Shown: positions 14,749-16,831 of the stretch, piece by piece
Numbering within the stretch: position 1 is the stretch's first letter
Layout: every line of letters begins with the position of its first letter
Assembly: GCA_009775605.1 (NCBI GenBank)
Contig: VSPV01000050.1
Coordinates: 1 to 16,831, forward strand
Reading direction: 5' to 3'
Length of the DNA stretch: 16,831 bases
Source of the DNA: Paramuribaculum sp.
GTDB lineage: Bacteria > Bacteroidota > Bacteroidia > Bacteroidales > Muribaculaceae
Made by a program: the position numbers and the translations under genes
The notes under the pieces: model-generated
The model's input: the letters and a program-made list of their open reading frames with translations, nothing else
Databases searched by the model: none
What the model was told of the DNA's origin: nothing

Positions 14749-15101
14749 CAGACTGCCTATCGCGGACCGCGCCAGGAGGGAGATTATTCCGAGCCTCCTG
14801 CTACCGGAATAAGCGTGGCGGGATGTAGTGAACATACATAAAAAGCGTTTATCCGCGCTGATTCTTGACTATCAGAAATTCTCGCAAAATTTCATTCTCT
14901 GTCAAGGGTTGAGCAACGGTAGATGCCCGTGGATATGTAATATACCCTTGCTACAGGCATTATGTCTCGGGAGAGACCGTATGCCGGTTGCATTGATTAC
15001 ATATACTGGCGTGGGCTTCTGCGTTGCCGTCCTACAGAGAAGGGCAATGCGAGAAGCCTCTGATAGTAGGACGGTAACAGATACAGATTCCTACGCTTTT
15101 T
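14749..15101 (+). ncRNA. Predicted structured non-coding RNA with 6S-like rod
   Basis: A stand-alone RNA of about 350 nt is inferred from a strong promoter upstream and extensive complementarity. The 5' domain (14770-14820) is an H-type pseudoknot. From 14868 to 15067 a nested 200-nt rod forms from seven stems: 14868-14876/15059-15067 (9 bp), 14879-14886/15048-15055 (8), 14895-14902/15034-15041 (8), 14913-14918/15022-15027 (6), 14921-14928/15013-15020 (7 plus one mismatch), 14933-14941/14996-15004 (9), and a tip 14956-14968/14973-14985 with a GGGA loop. A rod of about 200 nt with internal bubbles suggests 6S RNA, the RNA polymerase decoy. I see no tmRNA, RNase P or SRP signature. A GTAGGA/TCCTAC stem followed by TTTTT (15066-15101) may end it. 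Identity is uncertain; the structure is well supported by pairing. Confidence 0.62.
14770..14820 (+). ncRNA. H-type pseudoknot at 5' end of the structured RNA
   Basis: Stem 1 pairs CAGGAGG (14773-14779) with CCTCCTG (14794-14800). Stem 2 pairs TTATTCCG (14784-14791), which lies in the stem 1 loop, with CGGAATAA (14805-14812) beyond it, so the two interlock. CGCCA (14770-14774) and TGGCG (14816-14820) can close the whole element, sharing two bases with stem 1. All three helices are perfect complements. Confidence 0.6.
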
Positions 15102-15304
15102 GTTTTATTAAACGCCAACGAGAGGAAGACCGCGGCTTCAGTCTTATTGATGAGGACACAGACTATTATTTTCGGGAATTCGGTTGTCAGAATGAGTCAA
15201 CCGAATCTATTGCCATATCCATCCATGCCAAATACCCCTACCTTATAAAATAAATAAAAAGGCTATTTTTCAAATCCCTTTATAATAAAACCAATCAAAA
15301 CAAT
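15102..15304 (+). other. Spacer with inverted repeat before the PEGA-like gene pair
   Basis: About 200 bp without a recognisable gene. A perfect 9-bp inverted repeat, ATTCGGTTG (15178-15186) and CAACCGAAT (15198-15206), has an 11-base loop and no T-run, so it may be an operator or leader hairpin. The last 60 bases are AT-rich. TATTTTTC near 15265 is one base off the -7 consensus and is the only promoter-like site seen for the downstream gene. Confidence 0.4.
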
Positions 15305-16228
15305 ATGAAACTCAGATTAATGCTGATATGTATGGCATTATTGACGGTACCATGCTCAATGAAATCCCAAGAAATTTTTGTGCCGAACGCAAAAGGAGAT
15401 ATCACCCCTCTGACCAAAGCGGTGGTGATGGGCAATAAAACCAGCGGCAAGGCATGGCTATCATTTTACGGCGCCAAACTTACCACAAGCCTTGTGATTG
15501 ATGGAAAATTCTCAAATACGGTTTTACCTAAGGCATCGACCGTATTCTATATATTCAATCCTAAGAATATTTCCATCCAGGCATGGAAAATGATACCTCT
15601 TAAAACGAAAAAGGATAAACGGGAACTCCCCTATATGAAGACGGGGGCATATTCGGGCTCAAAGACACAGATTGAGGAGATTGCCTTGATGGTCACCAAA
15701 ATCACAGACGAAATCTATGAGTTGAGACCTATGGCCGACATTAAAAGCGGAGATTACGCCATGGTGCTGATTGAAAACGGGACACCTGAGATGATATTTG
15801 ATTTTCATGTAGAGGAAAACCTACCTCCTTACCCGCAGGTCTCCAACGATGTATTGCTGGCCGAGTTCAATCCCGGGGGAAGAACGTCTTCTTCGTCGGC
15901 CCTATCCTCTGATTCCGGAATGTCCGCATCCATTATCCGATGGTTTTTTGATTCTGACCCAAGAGGAGCAAGAATATTCTACCGCGTGATCTCAAATGTT
16001 CCGGCCGAGGTAAAGAACACGAATGAATCCTATATGACCACAACTCCTCTTGAAGAGACACGCGCTCTCAATATCCCCGGACTCACATACGAAAATTCAG
16101 CGAATGTAGTCATTGAGATAAAGCTTACGAAAAGAGGCTATGAAGACCAGATAAAGCGCTATAATCTCCGGCAGGCCCTGGATCAGCAGGAAATCAGCGG
16201 TTTCTTTGAAATGGTAGAGAGAAAATAA
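15305..16228 (+). CDS. Exported protein with C-terminal PEGA-like module
   Basis: I do not recognise a named family. The 307-residue protein begins with a signal peptide (MKLRLMLICMALLTVPCSMKSQ). The cysteine sits in VPC, a poor lipobox, so ordinary signal peptidase cleavage after the SQ is more likely and the protein should be periplasmic or surface-exposed. The middle part is beta-rich without known motifs. After a serine-rich linker (about 194-207) comes a module at 208-307 starting IIRWFFDSDPRGARIFYRV, shared with the next gene at 30 of 37 residues. DPRGARIFY and the later TTP resemble the DPxGAxVY...TTP pattern of PEGA repeats. Base use is more AT-rich than in the metabolic genes to the left. 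The function is unknown; cell-envelope or polysaccharide binding is a guess from PEGA. Confidence 0.75.
   Translation: MKLRLMLICMALLTVPCSMKSQEIFVPNAKGDITPLTKAVVMGNKTSGKAWLSFYGAKLTTSLVIDGKFSNTVLPKASTVFYIFNPKNISIQAWKMIPLKTKKDKRELPYMKTGAYSGSKTQIEEIALMVTKITDEIYELRPMADIKSGDYAMVLIENGTPEMIFDFHVEENLPPYPQVSNDVLLAEFNPGGRTSSSSALSSDSGMSASIIRWFFDSDPRGARIFYRVISNVPAEVKNTNESYMTTTPLEETRALNIPGLTYENSANVVIEIKLTKRGYEDQIKRYNLRQALDQQEISGFFEMVERK
15932..16044 (+). repeat. Direct repeat, copy 1 (shared module)
   Basis: This 113-base stretch aligns without gaps to 16719-16831 in the next gene, in the same frame. The copies encode 30 identical residues of 37 and differ mostly at third codon positions, pointing to an old duplication under protein-level constraint. 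The second copy continues past the window edge. Confidence 0.85.
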
Positions 16229-16250
16229 AAACACCTTAAGTATATAAATT

Positions 16251-16831
16251 ATGAAATTCATTAAGTTTCCTATGGCATGGACCTTGAGCCTTGTCTCCAT
16301 GCTGTTTCTATCGCTCACCACAAACGCCAAAGAGTACGAAGCCACCGTAGTGTCAGACCCCGAAGGCGCAATAGTCTATCTCAACGGGATGATTGTGGCG
16401 CAGACCACTCCGGCGATCATAAAACTTGACAAAAAAATGCTGAATAAGAATCTTTTATTTCGCTTTGAGAAAGCAGGATACGAGAACAAGACCGTGATAG
16501 TGTCATTTGACAAAAAGGAGATGAAAAAAAATCCCATAATATATGGCAAACTCGAAAGGGATCAACAGGCGGTTTTAAAGGCACAGGAAGCTGAAGAAGC
16601 CCGAAAGGCACAAAAAGCCAGGGAAACCGTATACCGACAGGATCCCACCATCCCTTCGGGGAATGCCGACGCAAGAGTGAGTCGAGATAAGGCGGGAAAA
16701 ACAGGTATGGAACAAACCATCATCAGATGGTACTTTGATTCCGACCCGCGAGGCGCCCGGGTGTTCTACCGGGTGTTGTCCAATAATCCGGCCGAAGTAA
16801 AGAATACAAATGAGACCTATCTGACCAATAC
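16251..16831 (+). CDS. PEGA-domain exported protein (3'-truncated by window edge)
   Basis: An open frame of 193 codons running off the window. It begins MKFIKFPMAWTLSLVSMLFL and ends its signal peptide near TTNAKE. A clear PEGA domain follows (VVSDPEGAIVYLNGMIVAQT, then TPAIIKL; about 29-55), then a charged, probably helical linker rich in Lys, Glu and Ala (QEAEEARKAQKARE). From residue 157 the IIRWYFDSDPRGARVFYRV module shared with the upstream gene starts. It lies 22 bp after that gene, so the two are probably cotranscribed. PEGA domains occur in surface and periplasmic proteins of many bacteria, and their ligand is generally unknown. The C-terminus lies outside the window. Confidence 0.8.
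   Translation, partial: MKFIKFPMAWTLSLVSMLFLSLTTNAKEYEATVVSDPEGAIVYLNGMIVAQTTPAIIKLDKKMLNKNLLFRFEKAGYENKTVIVSFDKKEMKKNPIIYGKLERDQQAVLKAQEAEEARKAQKARETVYRQDPTIPSGNADARVSRDKAGKTGMEQTIIRWYFDSDPRGARVFYRVLSNNPAEVKNTNETYLTN
16719..16831 (+). repeat. Direct repeat, copy 2 (shared module, cut by window edge)
   Basis: Gapless match to 15932-16044, in the same reading frame. See copy 1 for the identity count. The copy reaches the window edge, so its full length cannot be seen. Confidence 0.85.

Noticed and set aside
14749..15101. The structured RNA as tmRNA, RNase P RNA or SRP RNA
   Set aside because: There is no tRNA-like 3' end with GGTTCGAATCC or CCA, no GAGGAAAGTCC or ACAGAA core of RNase P, and no GGTCAGG/AAGCAGCC motif of SRP RNA.
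14828..15253. A 141-codon open frame on the plus strand starting with ATG
   Set aside because: Its first two thirds coincide with the long complementary stems of the predicted RNA. The translation has no recognisable domain, and no initiation context was seen.
15305..15370. N-terminus of the 307-residue protein as a lipoprotein signal
   Set aside because: The only cysteine lies after VP (TVPC), which does not fit a lipobox needing a small residue before Cys.
1..16831. CRISPR array, tRNA genes or insertion sequences
   Set aside because: I found no spaced short repeats, no tRNA T-loop signatures, and no transposase-like frames or terminal repeats.

Overview
The window looks like chromosomal DNA of a gut Bacteroidales bacterium, most likely of the Muribaculaceae type (family-level placement is inference). 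Signs of this are the thrS-infC-rpmI-rplT order, A-rich start regions without Shine-Dalgarno sequences, and several matches to the Bacteroidetes -7 promoter box TAnnTTTG, in each case next to a plausible gene or RNA start.

Layout. (1) 1-3120, minus strand: the translation operon thrS-infC-rpmI-rplT, with rplT cut by the window edge. (2) 3121-3431: a divergent control region with back-to-back candidate promoters. (3) 3432-11314, plus strand: an apparent four-gene operon of formyl-CoA:oxalate CoA-transferase (frc), oxalyl-CoA decarboxylase (oxc), an AEC-family permease and a single-chain pyruvate:ferredoxin oxidoreductase, closed by a strong intrinsic terminator. The first three genes are in the same order as E. 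coli yfdW-yfdU-yfdV. Each gap inside the operon holds a perfect 10-15 bp inverted repeat. (4) 11318-14317: a U32-family protein (RlhA-like) and galE, each with its own candidate TAnnTTTG promoter. (5) 14318-14742: about 425 bp with no convincing gene but several strong hairpins. (6) 14749 to about 15101: a predicted structured non-coding RNA with a near-consensus promoter (TTG, 19 bp, TAACTTTG). It has a 5' H-type pseudoknot and a 200-nt rod, 14868-15067, shaped like 6S RNA. (7) 15305 to the end: two exported proteins, the second cut off, that share a C-terminal PEGA-like module and may begin a larger paralog array.

How the genes may work together. Frc moves CoA from formyl-CoA to oxalate, and Oxc decarboxylates oxalyl-CoA back to formyl-CoA, so the pair turns oxalate into formate and CO2. 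The AEC permease is the obvious candidate for oxalate uptake or exchange. The linked PFOR supplies acetyl-CoA and reduced ferredoxin and may tie oxalate and formate handling to central metabolism, but that link is inferred only from position. The best candidates for something undescribed are the structured RNA at 14749-15101, the PFOR-containing oxalate operon with its divergent active-site residues, and the PEGA-like paralog pair at the right end.
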